From Modestobacter sp. Leaf380 (lineage in GTDB: Bacteria > Actinomycetota > Actinomycetes > Mycobacteriales > Geodermatophilaceae), in NCBI RefSeq assembly GCF_001424485.1, contig NZ_LMQC01000001.1:129755-193754 (forward strand): a stretch of 64,000 bases of DNA, given 5' to 3'. This document shows, piece after piece, positions 1-9,242 of the stretch (position 1 is the first letter of the stretch; every line of letters begins with the position of its first letter). A program made the translations under genes and the position numbers. Below the pieces are notes generated by a model that saw only the letters and a list, made by a program, of their open reading frames with translations, searched no databases and had not been told where the DNA came from.

Positions 1-514
1 GGACGACGACCTCGCCCAGCACCGCCACGGCCACCAGCACGACGGCTGCGTCCAGCCACACGCGGGAGTCCGCGGACCGAGGTCCACCGCCCTCGACCAG
101 GCGGGCACAGGCCAGCAGCGCGCAGGGGACGGCCAGCAGCAGCGGCAGGTCCTGCACCCCGGCGGAGGTGGTGTTCACCCCGACGCCCCGGACGGCGCTG
201 AGGGTCTGACCCAGCGAGATGAGCGCGCAGGCGGCCGCGAACGCCGTCCAGGGGCGGCCGTCGGCGCCCCGGGCGCGGGCGCCGCGGACGAGGACGACGG
301 CGGTCGCGCCGCTGAGGACGGCCAGCACGGCCGGACCGGTGCGCAGTCCGGTGCCGGCGCCCAGCAGGGCGTCCAGCCCGGACAGCAGCAGGGCGCCGGC
401 GATGACGGTCAGCAGGCCGCGGGTCTCCCGGACGGTGCGTGCGGCCGGGTGCGCCCCGGGCCGGGAGCCGCCGTCGCGGCGGTCGCGCAGCGGGAGCGGG
501 ACCTCGGTGAGCAC
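1..514 (-). CDS. Integral membrane protein, probably the sensor half of a second c-di-GMP signalling protein (partial, 3' end off the window)
   Basis: An open frame on the minus strand starts at GTG 514 and runs off the left edge, giving about 171 residues. The start lies two bases after the stop of the upstream GGDEF-EAL gene, so the two are probably co-transcribed. After a short polar N-terminus come four or five hydrophobic segments separated by Arg-rich loops. The pattern GRPWTAFAAACALISLG resembles the second membrane segment pair of the neighbouring 902-residue protein (RRGWTLVAGG...). I infer a paralogous membrane sensor whose signalling domains lie outside the window. No catalytic domain is visible, so the function is not proven. 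Confidence 0.6.
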   Translation of the reverse strand, partial: MLTEVPLPLRDRRDGGSRPGAHPAARTVRETRGLLTVIAGALLLSGLDALLGAGTGLRTGPAVLAVLSGATAVVLVRGARARGADGRPWTAFAAACALISLGQTLSAVRGVGVNTTSAGVQDLPLLLAVPCALLACARLVEGGGPRSADSRVWLDAAVVLVAVAVLGEVVV

Positions 515-516
515 GG

Positions 517-3225
517 TCAGACCCGGCCGACCAGCCCGGGCCACAGCATCCCCGCCGTGCCGTCGACGAGGGCGACGAAGCGGGGCAGGGACAGCGGGCG
601 GGACAGCAGGAAGCCCTGCGCGAAGCCGCAGCCCATGCTGCGCAGCACGGCCAGCTGGCTGGGCGTCTCCACGCCCTCGGCGACGACGTCGATGCCCAGG
701 GCGCCACCGATGCCGATGACCGACTCGCACAGCGCGCGGGTCTGGGCGTCCTTGTCGATGCGGGCCAGGAAGGTGCGGTCCAGCTTGATGATGTCGACGG
801 GCAGCCGGGTCAGGTGGGCCAGCGAGGAGTAGCCGGAGCCGAAGTCGTCCAGGGCGACGTGCACGCCCATCAGGCGCAGCGCCGCGAAGTCGGTCTCCAC
901 GTGCGGGCCGTCGGCGAGCACGGTGGACTCGGTGATCTCGATGACCAGCCGCTCGGGCTGCAGGCCGCTGGCCTTGAGCGCGTGCGAGACGTCGCCGACC
1001 AGCGTCCCGCTGGCCACGTGGACGGCCGAGACGTTGATGCCCAGCCGCAGCGGCTCCCCGTGCACCGGCAGCGCCGCGGCAGCCGTGGTCGCCTCGACCA
1101 GGACCCAGCGCTGCAGGTCCCCGATCAGCCCGGCGCGCTCGGCGATCGGGATGAACTCCTCGGGCTCGAGCTCCCCGAAGGACGGGTGCCGCCAGCGCAG
1201 CAGGGCCTCCACGCCGGTGACCCGCTGGTCCGACAGCGACACGATCGGCTGCCAGGCCAACGCCAGCTCACCGCGGGCGCGGGCCCCGACGAGGTCCCCG
1301 CGCAGGCGCTCCCGACGGTCCCGGGCAGCCCCCAGCGCAGGCTCGTAACGGCGCACGGTGCCCGGCCCGGCGGCGCGGGCGGCGAGCACGGCCAGCTCGG
1401 CGCGGTCGGTGACCACGCCCGCGGACAGCCCGGCGACGAGCGGGACCAGACCGACCGCCGCGGTCAGGTCGACCAGGCCGAGCTCGGTGGTGATCGGCTG
1501 CTCCACCACCGACAGGCAGCGGGCGGCGACCAGGTCGGGCTCGCCGTCGACACCGTGGGCCAGCACGGCGAAGAGCTCCGGGCCGACCCGGGCGACCTGG
1601 TCGTCGCCACGGACGGTGGCCCGCAGGCGTCGACCGACCTCGATGAGGGAGACGTCGACGACGTCACGGCCCACGTTCTCGCGGGCCTCGTTGAGGCCCT
1701 CGACCTCGAAGAGCAGCAGCGCGACGGCCGGTGTCTCCCCCGCCTCCGCGAGCTCGTCACCGAGCACGCGCAGGTGCGCGGCCCGGTTGGGCAGGCCGGT
1801 GACCGGGTCGGTGAAGGCCAGCGAGCGCAGCTCGTCCTCGGTGTCGGACCGCACGGTGACGTCGCGGCAGTGCAGCACCAGCGCGCGGACGTCGAGGTCG
1901 CGCCGCAGGTCGGTGACACCGGCCTCGAGCACCCGCCAGGTGCCGTCGGCGGCGGGCAGCCGGAAGCTGCGCAGACCGGAGAGCGTGCCCTCCTCGACGG
2001 CGGGTGCCTCCAGCCAGGCGCGGACGGCGTCGGCGTCCTGGGGGTGCACCGACTCGGTGACCGGCACGCCGACGAGCGGCCGGCCGGCCTCGAGCGCGGG
2101 GCCCTCGAGTGCCGGCGCGGCCCAGGTGACCACCAGGTCGGGGCCCAGCACCAGCACCGGGTCGCTGCTGGAGCGCACCAGCGACCGGAACCACGCCTCG
2201 CTGCGCTCCAGCCGGACGCCGACCCGCACCTCGTCACGGGCGGAGACGCCACGGTGCACGGCGGTGAGCAGCAGGCCCAGGGCCACCGCGACCAGGGCGG
2301 CCGGGGTGGGGGTGCCCACGAGCAGGGCGGAGCCCAGCAGCAGCACGGCGGCGACGGTCATCACCAGGTGCGGCAGCAGGTGACCGGCCAGGGTGAGGCC
2401 GGCGGTGAGCCGGTCCCCGCGGCCGTCGGTGCCGGTGCTGCCGGGGTCGCCGACCGCGGCCAGCGCCAGCAGCACCAGCCCGACGACGAAGACGGCGCGG
2501 GTGAGGAGACCGGGCACGCCGAAGGGGGTGGTGGACCCCAGGGCGGCGAGCGCGTCGGCCACCGTGACGCCGGTGAGCCCGGCGAGGGTGACGGCGCCGG
2601 TGGTGCGCCGCGCACCCCAGGTGGCGGTCAGCAGGGTGAGACCGGCCCCCAGCAGGACCGTGGCGGCCAGGCAGCTGGCCTCCAGGGCGACCCGGGAGGC
2701 GAGGGACAGCCCCGCGTCGCGGACCAGCGGCCCGACGACCAGCACCTGGGCGAGCACGAAGGAGGAGGTGCAGAACAGGGCGCTCTCGGTCAGCAGCCGG
2801 GCTCCGCCGGCCCGCAGGCGGGACCAGCCCAGCAGGCTGAGCACGCCGACGGCGGCGATGAGGTGGGCCGGGACCGAGGCCGCGGTCCGGGCCGGGTCGA
2901 CGGGTGCGTCGGCACCGCCGAGCACGTCGGCGACGGCACTGACGGTGACGCCCAGCAGCAGACCACCGGCCACCAGCGTCCACCCGCGGCGGGAGGCGCA
3001 GGTGCGCCGTCCCGAGACGAGCAGGACGCCGGCGACGGCGAGGGAGACGAGTCCGACGAACACGTCGGCAGCCACCCGCCGCTCCCCGGTCGGCAGCGCC
3101 AGCACGCCGGTCAGCAGCACGAGGCACACCAGCCCGAGGGCCGGTGTCACGCGCCGGGTCTGTTCCACACGCTCAGTGTCGGCAGGTCGACGGAGCGTGA
3201 ACAGCCGTGGCTCGCCGGGAGTCAC
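517..3225 (-). CDS. Membrane-bound PAS-GGDEF-EAL protein, likely c-di-GMP phosphodiesterase
   Basis: The 902-residue protein has about eight to ten hydrophobic segments in residues 25-325, a PAS-like region (about 338-455), a GGDEF-like domain (about 470-625) and an EAL domain (about 640-890). The GGDEF signature is degenerate: at 546-553 it reads RVGPELFA, so cyclase activity is unlikely. The EAL domain looks intact, with EALLRW at 673, the Glu in EITEST, the Asp pair in ALDDFGSGYSSL, the Lys in IIKLDRTF and the Glu in VVAEGVET. I infer a membrane-anchored c-di-GMP phosphodiesterase whose GGDEF domain may bind GTP or act allosterically. GTG 3225 is the longest start; GTG 3168, six bases after a GACACT box, is a fair alternative. 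It is followed by a second membrane protein with a 2-base gap. Confidence 0.88.
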   Translation of the reverse strand: MTPGEPRLFTLRRPADTERVEQTRRVTPALGLVCLVLLTGVLALPTGERRVAADVFVGLVSLAVAGVLLVSGRRTCASRRGWTLVAGGLLLGVTVSAVADVLGGADAPVDPARTAASVPAHLIAAVGVLSLLGWSRLRAGGARLLTESALFCTSSFVLAQVLVVGPLVRDAGLSLASRVALEASCLAATVLLGAGLTLLTATWGARRTTGAVTLAGLTGVTVADALAALGSTTPFGVPGLLTRAVFVVGLVLLALAAVGDPGSTGTDGRGDRLTAGLTLAGHLLPHLVMTVAAVLLLGSALLVGTPTPAALVAVALGLLLTAVHRGVSARDEVRVGVRLERSEAWFRSLVRSSSDPVLVLGPDLVVTWAAPALEGPALEAGRPLVGVPVTESVHPQDADAVRAWLEAPAVEEGTLSGLRSFRLPAADGTWRVLEAGVTDLRRDLDVRALVLHCRDVTVRSDTEDELRSLAFTDPVTGLPNRAAHLRVLGDELAEAGETPAVALLLFEVEGLNEARENVGRDVVDVSLIEVGRRLRATVRGDDQVARVGPELFAVLAHGVDGEPDLVAARCLSVVEQPITTELGLVDLTAAVGLVPLVAGLSAGVVTDRAELAVLAARAAGPGTVRRYEPALGAARDRRERLRGDLVGARARGELALAWQPIVSLSDQRVTGVEALLRWRHPSFGELEPEEFIPIAERAGLIGDLQRWVLVEATTAAAALPVHGEPLRLGINVSAVHVASGTLVGDVSHALKASGLQPERLVIEITESTVLADGPHVETDFAALRLMGVHVALDDFGSGYSSLAHLTRLPVDIIKLDRTFLARIDKDAQTRALCESVIGIGGALGIDVVAEGVETPSQLAVLRSMGCGFAQGFLLSRPLSLPRFVALVDGTAGMLWPGLVGRV

Positions 3226-3277
3226 CCGTTCGGGCGGTCCCGGCGAGCACGCGGTGTGCTCGTGTGCTGGGCGGTGA

Positions 3278-4999
3278 CTACCCGCAGATGGCGCCCTGGG
3301 CGGCGGAACCGACCAGCTTGGCGTACTTGGCGAGGACGCCGCGGGTGTAGCGGGGCGCCGGCGGGGCCCAGCCCTCCCGACGGGCGGCCAGCTCCTCGGC
3401 GTCCACGTGCAGGTCCAGGGTGCGGGCGGCGAGGTCCAGCACGATCCGGTCGCCGTCGCGCACGAACGCGATCGGGCCGCCGTCGGTGGCCTCGGGGGCG
3501 ATGTGGCCCACGCACAGGCCCGTCGTCCCCCCGGAGAACCGGCCGTCGGTCAGCAGCAGGACGTCCTTGCCCAGCCCGGCGCCCTTGATGGCACCGGTGA
3601 CGGCGAGCATCTCGCGCATGCCGGGGCCACCGCGCGGGCCCTCGTAGCGGATGACGACGACGTCGCCGGGCTTGAGCGTGCCCTCGGTGACGGCGAGCAT
3701 CGCGCCGGCCTCGCCGTCGAAGACCCGGGCGGTGCCGTCGAAGACCTCGGCGTCGAAACCGGCGCTCTTGACGACCGCGCCGTCGGGCGACAGCGAGCCA
3801 CGCAGCACGGTGAGGCCACCGGTCTTGTGGATCGGGTTGTCCATCGCGTGGATGATCGCGCCGTCGGGGTCCGGCGGGGCGATGTGCGCGAGGTTCTCCG
3901 CCATCGTCGCGCCGGTGACCGTCAGGCAGTCCCCGTGCAGCAGACCGGCGTCCAGCAGCGCCTTCATGACGACCGGCACGCCGCCGATGCGGTCGATGTC
4001 GCTCATCACGAACCGGCCGAAGGGCTTCACGTCGGCCAGGTGCGGGGTGCGGTCCCCGATCCGGTTGAAGTCGTCGAGGGTGAGGTCGACGTCGGCCTCG
4101 TGCGCGATGGCCAGCAGGTGCAGCACGGCGTTGGTGGAACCACCCAGGGCCATGACGACGGTGATGGCGTTCTCGAACGCCTCCTTGGTCATGATGTCCC
4201 GCGCGGTGATGCCCCGGCGGAGCAGCTCGACGACGGCCTTGCCCGACTCCACGGCGTAGCCGTCGCGGCGGCGGTCCGGGGCCGGCGGGGCAGCGCTGCC
4301 GGGCAGGCTCATGCCCAGCGCCTCGGCGGCGCTGGCCATCGTGTTGGCGGTGTACATGCCACCGCAGGCGCCCTCACCGGGACAGGTGGCCTTCTCGATC
4401 GCGGTGAGCTCCTCGCGGGTGATCTTCCCCGCGGCGCAGGCCCCGACGCCCTCGAAGACGTCGATGATCGTGAGGTCGCGGTCCCCGAGCTTGCCCGGCA
4501 GGGTCGCCCCGGCGTAGAGGAACACCGCGGCCAGGTCCAGCCGTGCGGCGGCCATCAGCATCCCGGGCAGCGACTTGTCGCAGCCGGCCAGCAGCACCGA
4601 GCCGTCCAGGCGCTCGGCGAACACGACGGTCTCGACGGAGTCGGCGATGACCTCGCGGGACACCAGCGAGGCGCGCATGCCCTCGTGACCCATCGAGATG
4701 CCGTCGGAGACCGAGATCGTGCCGAACTCCAGCGGGAAGCCACCGCCCTCGTGCACCCCGGTCTTCACGGCCTTGGCCAGCCGGTCCAGGCTCAGGTTGC
4801 ACGGGGTGATCTCGTTCCAGGACGAGGCCACACCCACCTGGGGCTTGGCGAAGTCGTCGTCCCCCATGCCGACGGCGCGCAGCATGGCGCGGGCCGGGGC
4901 CTTGGCGTCGCCGTCGGTCACCTCGTGGGAACGGGGCTTGATCGAGCGGGTCGTGCCCGGGGTGGAGGTGCTGGTGCGCGGTTCGTCCACGGTCGTCAC
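3278..4999 (-). CDS. ilvD: Dihydroxy-acid dehydratase
   Basis: IlvD dehydrates 2,3-dihydroxy-isovalerate and 2,3-dihydroxy-3-methylvalerate to the keto acids of branched-chain amino acid synthesis, using an Fe-S cluster and Mg2+ in the cytosol. The 573-residue protein covers the whole family, with cluster cysteines visible in [10 protein letters not shown] and [17 protein letters not shown], and the C-terminal [19 protein letters not shown] block. The frame stays open upstream to 5071, but GTG 4999 is preferred because a TAGCAT -10 box (5013-5008) lies eight bases before it, giving a leaderless message. It stands alone here, convergent with nothing and divergent from the PH-domain gene; no ilvBNC genes are adjacent. 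Confidence 0.95.
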   Translation of the reverse strand: MTTVDEPRTSTSTPGTTRSIKPRSHEVTDGDAKAPARAMLRAVGMGDDDFAKPQVGVASSWNEITPCNLSLDRLAKAVKTGVHEGGGFPLEFGTISVSDGISMGHEGMRASLVSREVIADSVETVVFAERLDGSVLLAGCDKSLPGMLMAAARLDLAAVFLYAGATLPGKLGDRDLTIIDVFEGVGACAAGKITREELTAIEKATCPGEGACGGMYTANTMASAAEALGMSLPGSAAPPAPDRRRDGYAVESGKAVVELLRRGITARDIMTKEAFENAITVVMALGGSTNAVLHLLAIAHEADVDLTLDDFNRIGDRTPHLADVKPFGRFVMSDIDRIGGVPVVMKALLDAGLLHGDCLTVTGATMAENLAHIAPPDPDGAIIHAMDNPIHKTGGLTVLRGSLSPDGAVVKSAGFDAEVFDGTARVFDGEAGAMLAVTEGTLKPGDVVVIRYEGPRGGPGMREMLAVTGAIKGAGLGKDVLLLTDGRFSGGTTGLCVGHIAPEATDGGPIAFVRDGDRIVLDLAARTLDLHVDAEELAARREGWAPPAPRYTRGVLAKYAKLVGSAAQGAICG

Positions 5000-5007
5000 G
5001 ACGCAGG

Positions 5008-5013
5008 ATGCTA
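5008..5013 (-). promoter_or_regulatory. -10 box of ilvD, leaderless type
   Basis: On the minus strand this reads TAGCAT and ends eight bases before GTG 4999. Transcription would begin at or next to the start codon. It also decides the ilvD start against the longer open frame. Confidence 0.5.
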
Positions 5014-5079
5014 TGCCCGTCCGGCGACGCCCCGGTCGGCGCGGCACCTCCCGGGCGTCGTCTGGGAACATCGGGAGCC

Positions 5080-5445
5080 GTGGACACAGCTCGTGTGCGG
5101 ATGAACCGGACGGCCCTGGTGCCCGTCGTGGTCCTGCTGGTCTGCGTGCTGCCGGTGGCCGCCGCCGCGTGGTGGGGCCTGCCGGTGCTGCTGGTCCCGG
5201 CCGCCGCGGCCGCCTGGGTGCTGCGCGTGGGCGTCGACGTCGGCCCGGCCGGGATCACCCCCCGCACCCTCTTCGCCGGCGACACCGTCCCGTGGGACGA
5301 CGTCGCCGGCATCCGGGTCGGCGAGAACCAGGACCTCTGGGTGGTGCGCGCCTCGGGCACCGAGGTCCGGATCCCGGTGCTGCGGGCCCGCGACCTGCCC
5401 CGCCTGGCCGCCGTCTCCGACGGCCGGATCCCCGACCCGACCTGA
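5080..5445 (+). CDS. PH-domain membrane protein, CFP-6-like (low molecular weight antigen 6)
   Basis: The 121-residue protein has an N-terminal two-helix hydrophobic hairpin (roughly residues 12-45, with [19 protein letters not shown]) followed by a small beta-rich domain: [54 protein letters not shown]. This is the layout of actinobacterial bacterial-PH proteins of the CFP-6 (Rv3004) type; their biochemical role is unknown. Its place between a branched-chain amino acid gene and an LppZ-like lipoprotein matches the M. tuberculosis order from memory. GTG 5080 is chosen because a GAACAT box lies eight bases upstream; in-frame GTG 5095 and ATG 5101 are alternatives. The open frame of the convergent dehydrogenase overlaps its 3' half. 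Confidence 0.72.
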   Translation: MDTARVRMNRTALVPVVVLLVCVLPVAAAAWWGLPVLLVPAAAAAWVLRVGVDVGPAGITPRTLFAGDTVPWDDVAGIRVGENQDLWVVRASGTEVRIPVLRARDLPRLAAVSDGRIPDPT

Positions 5446-6454
5446 GTCCCCCCGGCGCGGCTGCAGGGCCCCGCGGCGCGCGCAGCGTGTCGCGGGGGGG
5501 GGGGGGGGGGGGGGCGACCACGTTGACCAGCGGCTGACCGGCCAGCACCCGGTCCAGCTGGTCGCGGACGGCGGCGGTGGCCCGCTCGGTGGTCTGCGGC
5601 ACGGCGCCGGCGACGTGCGGGGTGAGCAGCAGCCCCGGCGCCTGCCACAGCGGGTGGCCCTCGGGCAGCGGCTCGGGCTCGGTGACGTCGAGGGCGGCCC
5701 GCAGCCGGCCGCTGGTGAGCTCGGCGAGCAGCGCGTCGGTGTCGACGACGACGCCGCGCGCGGCGTTGACCAGCAGGGCGCCGTCGGGCATGGCGGCCAG
5801 GAACGCGGCGTCGACGAGCCCGGTGGTCTCCGGGGTGACCGGGACGATGACGAACACGACGTCGGCGTCGGGCAGCAGCCCGGGCAGCTCGTCGGTGGAG
5901 CGCACGCCCTCGCGGGCGGTCCGGGCGACGTAGGTGAGGTCGACGTCGAACCCGGCGAGCATCGCGCCGATGGTCCGGCCGATGTCGCCGGCGCCGAGCA
6001 CGAGCACCCGGGCGCCGACCATCGAGTGGTGGGTGCCGGGGCTCCAGCGGCCCGCGTCGGCCTCCCGGACGTACTCGGGGATGCCGCGCTGGGCGGCGAG
6101 CGCCGCGGTGACCGCCCACTCGGCGGTCGAGGGCGTGTGCGCACCGCGGGCGTTGCACAGGGTCACCCCCTCGGGCAGCCGGCCGACGAACTTCTCGGCC
6201 CCGGCGCTCATCAGCTGGACCAGGCGCAGGTGCGGCAGCCCGCCCAGGAAGCCCTCGGGGAGGGAGGTGAGGCCACCGGGCACCCACACCTGGGCGAGCG
6301 CGGCGTCGCCGGTGGGCGCGCCGTCGGCGGGGTCGACCCGGTGCGCGTGGACGCGCGGGGAGAGCGCCTCCAGGGCGTCGGCCAGGGCGCGGGAGGGGAC
6401 CAGCACGTGCAGGTCCTGGTCGTCGGGGAGGTCGAGGACGAGGCTGTCGGACAC
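5255..6454 (-). CDS. D-2-hydroxyacid dehydrogenase (NAD-dependent), 3' end disrupted or extended
   Basis: Residues 1-313 form a complete D-isomer-specific 2-hydroxyacid dehydrogenase: Rossmann motif VLVLGAGDIGRTIG, catalytic Arg in VNAARGVVVD, Glu in DVTEPEPLPEGHPLW and His in LLTPHVAGAVP. Such enzymes reduce 2-keto acids to D-2-hydroxy acids; the substrate cannot be read from sequence. The family normally ends just after the segment LAGQPLVNVV, which here is at about 5516. Instead the frame enters a 21-base C tract (minus strand), codes a run of six Pro, and continues through low-complexity Arg/Gly/Pro sequence to a stop at 5255, antisense to the PH-domain gene. None of the three frames after the tract stops soon. 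The true end is therefore uncertain. GTG 6454 is preceded by TACCGT at eight bases. Confidence 0.75.
   Translation of the reverse strand: MSDSLVLDLPDDQDLHVLVPSRALADALEALSPRVHAHRVDPADGAPTGDAALAQVWVPGGLTSLPEGFLGGLPHLRLVQLMSAGAEKFVGRLPEGVTLCNARGAHTPSTAEWAVTAALAAQRGIPEYVREADAGRWSPGTHHSMVGARVLVLGAGDIGRTIGAMLAGFDVDLTYVARTAREGVRSTDELPGLLPDADVVFVIVPVTPETTGLVDAAFLAAMPDGALLVNAARGVVVDTDALLAELTSGRLRAALDVTEPEPLPEGHPLWQAPGLLLTPHVAGAVPQTTERATAAVRDQLDRVLAGQPLVNVVAPPPPPPRDTLRAPRGPAAAPGGLRSGRGSGRRRRRPGGAGRGPAAPGSGPRCPRRAPPRGPGSRRPGCRRRRPTGRCRRRRGCGG
5494..5514. repeat. Homopolymer of 21 G (plus strand)
   Basis: An uninterrupted run of 21 G sits at the 3' end of the hydroxyacid dehydrogenase gene, between two convergent genes. 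Such a run is rare even in GC-rich DNA. It could be a slippage-prone tract, a collapsed or misread assembly joint, or a real low-complexity 3' end. Confidence 0.98.
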
Positions 6455-6462
6455 GGGTCCCG

Positions 6463-6468
6463 ACGGTA
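6463..6468 (-). promoter_or_regulatory. -10 box of the hydroxyacid dehydrogenase gene, leaderless type
   Basis: On the minus strand this reads TACCGT and lies eight bases before GTG 6454. It is back to back with the lppZ -10 box in a 69-base divergent promoter region. Confidence 0.5.
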
Positions 6469-6510
6469 GGGGGCCCTCGCGCGGACGGCGATCCGGGCCC
6501 CGCTCCTGCG

Positions 6511-6516
6511 TACCCT
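6511..6516 (+). promoter_or_regulatory. -10 box of the lppZ-like gene, leaderless type
   Basis: TACCCT lies seven bases before GTG 6524, predicting transcription from the start codon. No convincing -35 box is visible. Confidence 0.5.
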
Positions 6517-6523
6517 GGGCGGG

Positions 6524-7687
6524 GTGACCCGGGGGACGAGACGCACGCCGTGGCTGGTGGCCGCGACGGCGTCGGTCCTGCTGGTGGCCGGGTGCGGCGG
6601 TGGGTACAGCCCCAGCGGCCCGTTCGAGGCCGTCCCGGAGGGCCCCGGCCCCCAGGTCGGCCCGCCGACGCAGGGCACGCCGGCCCCTGCCCCGGGCGAT
6701 CCCTCCACCCCCGGCACCGACGACCCGGACGCCGGCGACCCGAACGTGGTGGCCACCGACCTCGCCGTCCCCACCGGGCTGGTGCTGCTGCCCGACGGCA
6801 GCGCGGTCGTGGGCGAGCGGGAGACCGGCCGGCTGCTGCAGGTGTTCCCGGACCGCTCGGCCCCGCGCGAGCTGATGACCGTGTCGGGCATCGACACCAC
6901 CGGCGACGGCGGGCTGCTGGGCCTGGCCCTGTCGCCCACGTACGCAGAGGACGGCCTGCTCTACGCCTACCTGTCGACCGCGACCGACAACCGGGTGGTC
7001 CGCTTCCCGGTGGGCGGCACGCCCAACCCGGTGGTCACCGGCATCCCGCGCGGCGAGACGCGCAACGGCGGCGGTCTCCTCTTCGGCTTGGACGGCACGC
7101 TGTACGTCGGCACCGGGGACACCGGCTCGGCCGGGCTCGCGCAGGACCCGGCGTCGCTGGCCGGCAAGGTGCTGGCCTACGACGTGTTCGGTCAGCCGGT
7201 CGGCGCGAGCCCGGTCTTCAGCCAGGGCCTGTCGAACGTGACCTCGCTGTGCCAGGGCGGGGACGGCACGGTGTACGCCACCGACGACTCCCCCGGTGAG
7301 ACCCCCGACGAGTTCGACGCCCTGGTGACCGGCGGCGACTACGGCGCCCCGGCCGCGCTGCCGGGCAGCCTGCCCGCGGTGCTGAGCGTGCCGGGTGCGG
7401 CTGCCGGGCTCGCCGGGTGCGCGGTGTCCGGCGACTTCGTCTACCTGGGCGCCCTCGACGGCCGCCGCGTCGTGCTGGCGACCCTGGGACCGGACGGCGC
7501 GCCCACCGAGGAGCCGACGGACTTCCTGGCCGACGAGTACGGCCGGCTGCGCAGCGTGCTCGTCGACGCCGAGGGCGCGCTGTGGGTCACCACGTCGAAC
7601 ACCGACGGGCTGGGCACGCCCGCCGAGGACGACGACAAGGTCCTCCGCGTGCAGCCCCCGGCCTCGGACGCCACCAGCCCGCTCTGA
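6524..7687 (+). CDS. lppZ: LppZ-like lipoprotein with PQQ-dependent sugar dehydrogenase-type beta-propeller
   Basis: The 387-residue protein begins with a lipoprotein signal peptide ending in the lipobox LLVAGC (Cys about residue 25), so it is predicted to be lipid-anchored on the outer face of the membrane. After a Pro/Gly-rich linker (about 30-75) comes a propeller of the glucose/sorbosone dehydrogenase family, with repeats such as LPDGSAVVGERETGRLLQV, GDGGLLGLALSPTY and GTLYVGTGDTG. Family members oxidise sugars with PQQ, but the mycobacterial LppZ has no proven substrate. The assignment to LppZ rests on fold, lipobox and position next to a CFP-6-like gene and gatB. Confidence 0.82.
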   Translation: MTRGTRRTPWLVAATASVLLVAGCGGGYSPSGPFEAVPEGPGPQVGPPTQGTPAPAPGDPSTPGTDDPDAGDPNVVATDLAVPTGLVLLPDGSAVVGERETGRLLQVFPDRSAPRELMTVSGIDTTGDGGLLGLALSPTYAEDGLLYAYLSTATDNRVVRFPVGGTPNPVVTGIPRGETRNGGGLLFGLDGTLYVGTGDTGSAGLAQDPASLAGKVLAYDVFGQPVGASPVFSQGLSNVTSLCQGGDGTVYATDDSPGETPDEFDALVTGGDYGAPAALPGSLPAVLSVPGAAAGLAGCAVSGDFVYLGALDGRRVVLATLGPDGAPTEEPTDFLADEYGRLRSVLVDAEGALWVTTSNTDGLGTPAEDDDKVLRVQPPASDATSPL

Positions 7688-7742
7688 GGGCCCTGCCGCG
7701 CCGGCGACGAGGAGCCCTCGCACCGGCACGGCAGCGGGACGG

Positions 7743-9242
7743 TCAGCCGAGCACGCGCTCCTCGAGCATCCGGCGCACGGTGGCCGCATCGGCCTTGCCG
7801 CGGGTCTCCTTCATGACCGCACCCACGAGCGCGCCCAGGGCCGCGGTCTTGCCACCGCGGACCTTCTCCACGACGTCGGGAGCACCGGCGATGGCGGCGT
7901 CCACGGCCGCACCGAGCTCGTCGGAGTCGCCCATGACGGCCAGGCCGCGGCTGTCCACGACCTGCTGCGGGGAGCCCTCGCCGGCCAGCACACCGTCCAG
8001 GACCTGGCGGGCCAGCTGGTCGTTGACCGTGCCGGCGGCCACCAGCGCGGTCAGCTCGGCCACCTGGGCCGGGGTGACGGCGAGGTCGGTGAGCTCGGTG
8101 CCGGCGTCCTTGGCGCGCCGGGACAGCTCTCCCAGCCACCACTTGCGGGCATCGGCCGGGTCGGCCCCGGCGGCGACCGTGTCGGTGACCAGACCCAGGG
8201 CGCCGGCGTTGACCAGCCAGGCCATCTCGGTGTCGGAGATGCCCCACTCCTCGCGCAGCCGGGCCCGGCGGGCGGCCGGCAGCTCGGGCAGGTCGGCCTG
8301 CAGCTGGGCGACCCAGTCGGCGTCGGGAGCCATCGGCACCAGGTCGGGCTCGGGGAAGTACCGGTAGTCGGTGGCCTCCTCCTTGCTGCGCCCGGCCGAG
8401 GTGGAGCCGGTGTCCTCGTGGAAGTGCCGGGTCTCCTGCAGGATCCGCACGCCGTCGTCGAGCAGGGCGGCCTGGCGGCGCATCTCGTAGCGCACCGACC
8501 GCTCCACCGAGCGCAGCGAGTTGACGTTCTTGGTCTCGGTGCGGGTGCCCCACTCCAGTGACCCGGTCGGGGCCAGGGAGGTGTTCACGTCGCAGCGCAG
8601 GTTGCCCTGCTCCATCCGGACCTCGGAGACGCCCAGGGCCAGCAGGATCTCGCGCAGCTCGGCGACGTAGGCGCGGGCGACCTCGGGGGCCTTGGCGCCG
8701 ACGCCGGGGACCGGCCGGGTGACGATCTCGACCAGCGGGATGCCGGCCCGGTTGAAGTCGACCAGCGAGTGGTCGGCCCCGTGGATGCGACCGGTGGCGC
8801 CACCGACGTGCAGGTTCTTGCCGGTGTCCTCCTCCAGGTGCACCCGCTCGATCTCCACCCGGTAGGTCTCGCCGTCGACCTCGACGTCCAGGTGCCCGGC
8901 CGTGCACAGCGGCTCGTCGTACTGGCTGGTCTGGAAGCCCTTGGGGATGTCGGGGTAGAAGTAGTTCTTCCGGGCGAAGCGGCACCAGGTGGCGATCCGG
9001 CAGCCCAGCGCCAGGCCGATGCGGATGGTCGCCTCGATGGCGGCCGCGTTGGCCACCGGCAGCGCGCCGGGCAGGGCCAGGCACACCGGGCAGGTGTGCG
9101 TGTTGGGCTCGGCACCGAAGGTGGTGGCGCAGCCGCAGAACATCTTCGAGGCGGTGCCCAGCTCGACGTGGGTCTCCAGGCCGAAGACGGGCTCGTACCG
9201 GGCGACGACGTCGTCGAACTCGAGCAGACGGTCGGTGCTCAC
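7743..9242 (-). CDS. gatB: Aspartyl/glutamyl-tRNA(Asn/Gln) amidotransferase subunit B
   Basis: GatB binds misacylated Asp-tRNA(Asn) or Glu-tRNA(Gln), phosphorylates the side chain and accepts ammonia from GatA. The 499-residue protein is full length. It shows the GLETHVEL start, the zinc site CGC...[13 protein letters not shown], the [23 protein letters not shown] block, [10 protein letters not shown] and the C-terminal YqeY-like tail, as in [24 protein letters not shown] 9242 overlaps the stop of the preceding 63-residue gene by four bases (GTGA), so translation is probably coupled. It is the last gene of the gatC-gatA-orf63-gatB operon. Confidence 0.97.
   Translation of the reverse strand: MSTDRLLEFDDVVARYEPVFGLETHVELGTASKMFCGCATTFGAEPNTHTCPVCLALPGALPVANAAAIEATIRIGLALGCRIATWCRFARKNYFYPDIPKGFQTSQYDEPLCTAGHLDVEVDGETYRVEIERVHLEEDTGKNLHVGGATGRIHGADHSLVDFNRAGIPLVEIVTRPVPGVGAKAPEVARAYVAELREILLALGVSEVRMEQGNLRCDVNTSLAPTGSLEWGTRTETKNVNSLRSVERSVRYEMRRQAALLDDGVRILQETRHFHEDTGSTSAGRSKEEATDYRYFPEPDLVPMAPDADWVAQLQADLPELPAARRARLREEWGISDTEMAWLVNAGALGLVTDTVAAGADPADARKWWLGELSRRAKDAGTELTDLAVTPAQVAELTALVAAGTVNDQLARQVLDGVLAGEGSPQQVVDSRGLAVMGDSDELGAAVDAAIAGAPDVVEKVRGGKTAALGALVGAVMKETRGKADAATVRRMLEERVLG

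Noticed and set aside
814-3588. A 924-codon plus-strand frame antisense to the GGDEF-EAL gene
   Set aside because: Gln/Gly/Asp-rich low-complexity product, no start signal, complete overlap with a supported gene.
5494-5514. Phase variation by the G tract
   Set aside because: Shifting the count by one or two does not switch between a stop and an open frame nearby, and the enzyme domain is already complete, so a classic on/off switch is not supported.
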